Assembly (NCBI GenBank): GCA_023451395.1
Contig: JAEXZL010000114.1
Span: forward strand, 1 to 49,888
Source of the DNA: Bacillota bacterium
GTDB taxonomy: Bacteria > Bacillota > Clostridia > Clostridiales > Clostridiaceae
Reading direction: 5' to 3'
DNA: 49,888 bases
Every line of letters begins with the position of its first letter. Position 1 is the first letter of the stretch. The notes beneath the pieces are model-generated. The model was not told the origin of the DNA. It saw only the letters and a program-made list of their open reading frames with translations, and searched no databases. The position numbers and the translations under genes were made by a program. Shown here one piece after another: positions 49,130 through 49,888 of the stretch.

Positions 49130-49888
49130 CTATTTAATTATAGGTCCGAAAAGGACTTTTATCCCATAGTCTTCCATAGAAATAACAACTTTTCTCCCGC
49201 CTAAATTCAAGGTCTGACTCTTTAGATTTGGATTATCCAAAATACTGTAAAGCCTTGAACCTGAGCCTGGAATTATAACTTCAAGAGTCTTCTTTATTAC
49301 CTCATCGTGTTCAAGACTACTATTTACAATCTGGTATGTTATATCACTTGTACCTGCTGGATTCGGTCCTATGGATGAATACATATCTCCACCAGAATAC
49401 CATAATAGCCCACCATTGCTTTCCCTGTAACCTAACCCCATACCCTTTAACTTCTGAACAACCTCAGCACAGTTATAGATTTCCTGCTTCTCTGGTGGAG
49501 GAGTTTCTTTTACAGGGGGAGATGGTTGAGGTGCAGGAGCTGGTTCCTTTACTTCCTCTTTCACTGGTGCTGTAGGAGTAGTTGTATTCTGTTTGGGAGT
49601 CTCCTGAGCTGGCTTAGTCTCCTTTGGCTTGCTGTTATTTGCAGTTTCCTTAGGCTTCTCCTGTTTTGCTGGCTCTTCCTCAGGAGTTGTATTTTCCTGT
49701 GGTACGGCTTCAGTAGGAGTAGCTTCATTCTCCTGCTCTTTCTGCTCCTCTGTTAAATCTGCATCTTTTTCTTCTTCCTTCTGTTCTTCTTCAGCAGGAG
49801 TTATTTCTTCCTTGTCTTTATAATCAGCAGCAACCTTTTTAGACTCCTCATTATTCCTTGATTTATTACCTTGGAAAATAACTATCCC
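49130..49888 (-). CDS. Glu/Pro/Lys-rich protein, 3' part only
   Basis: The open frame runs to the window edge (252 residues seen, start missing), so the GTG at 49564 is only an internal codon. The first visible residues, GIVIFQGNKSRN, look like the end of a membrane or signal helix. About 130 residues of low-complexity linker follow, full of Glu, Lys, Pro, Thr and Gln (for example TPEEEPAKQEKPKE and PAPAPQPSPPVKETPPPEKQ). A folded C-terminal domain of about 100 residues follows (EIYNCAEVVQKLKGMGLGYRESNGGLLWYSGG), which I do not recognise. An anchored surface or envelope protein with a flexible spacer is likely. Confidence 0.75.
   Translation of the reverse strand, partial: GIVIFQGNKSRNNEESKKVAADYKDKEEITPAEEEQKEEEKDADLTEEQKEQENEATPTEAVPQENTTPEEEPAKQEKPKETANNSKPKETKPAQETPKQNTTTPTAPVKEEVKEPAPAPQPSPPVKETPPPEKQEIYNCAEVVQKLKGMGLGYRESNGGLLWYSGGDMYSSIGPNPAGTSDITYQIVNSSLEHDEVIKKTLEVIIPGSGSRLYSILDNPNLKSQTLNLGGRKVVISMEDYGIKVLFGPIIK

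Overview
The window is AT-rich, Gram-positive DNA with strong GGAGG ribosome sites, intrinsic terminators and a dense selenium/glycine-reductase gene set. It fits a Stickland-fermenting, strictly anaerobic member of the Clostridia (Clostridium or a close relative); the species cannot be fixed from the sequence alone.

Layout. 0.1-9.3 kb: stress and housekeeping genes (PerR-type regulator, Dps, ClpB, YbaK-like deacylase, Fur-box flavodoxin, MATE exporter, TVP38-like membrane protein, permuted NlpC/P60-like hydrolase, GNAT). 9.3-15.2 kb: a patchwork with GC-richer islands next to tRNA-Ser(CGA) and tRNA-Leu(CAG). It carries three arrays of short hairpins whose GTGAAAT/ATTTCAC or GTGAAGT/ACTTCAC arms face each other, each lying directly behind a tRNA 3' end and its terminator. 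Between and around them are an MFS transporter, a CoA-transferase, a DUF1905 protein and an AraC-GyrI regulator broken by a one-base shift. 15.2-25.1 kb: TadA, a CNNM/HlyC protein, an MFS-ArsR pair with a long operator, a GH1 glycosidase, a PH-domain protein, a probably inactive rhomboid, an orphan P-loop ATPase and two very small genes (about 61 and 50 codons).

25.4-31.1 kb: UbiX faces a five-gene strand of UbiD, UbiA and a complete NitT/TauT-type ABC importer. Together these look like uptake, prenylation and decarboxylation of an aromatic acid, possibly a quinone-precursor salvage route. 31.3-39.1 kb: selenium biology, with YedF, a C_GCAxxG_C_C protein, a TDT exporter, selenocysteine-containing SelD, a selenium-type LysR regulator, SelB, SelA and tRNA-Sec. 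39.3-47.4 kb: the glycine reductase operon grdX-grdE-grdB-trxB-trxA-grdA-grdC-grdD behind a tandem glycine riboswitch with its own terminator. GrdA and GrdB are read through in-frame UGA codons. 47.7 kb to the end: an SDR oxidoreductase and the 3' part of a Glu/Pro/Lys-rich protein that runs off the window.

How it works together: SelD, SelA, SelB and tRNA-Sec make and decode selenocysteine for SelD itself, GrdA and GrdB. Glycine sensed by the riboswitch turns on its own reductive use, with electrons supplied by the operon-encoded thioredoxin system. The best candidates for something undescribed are the tRNA-anchored hairpin arrays and the UbiD-UbiA-ABC-UbiX cluster.
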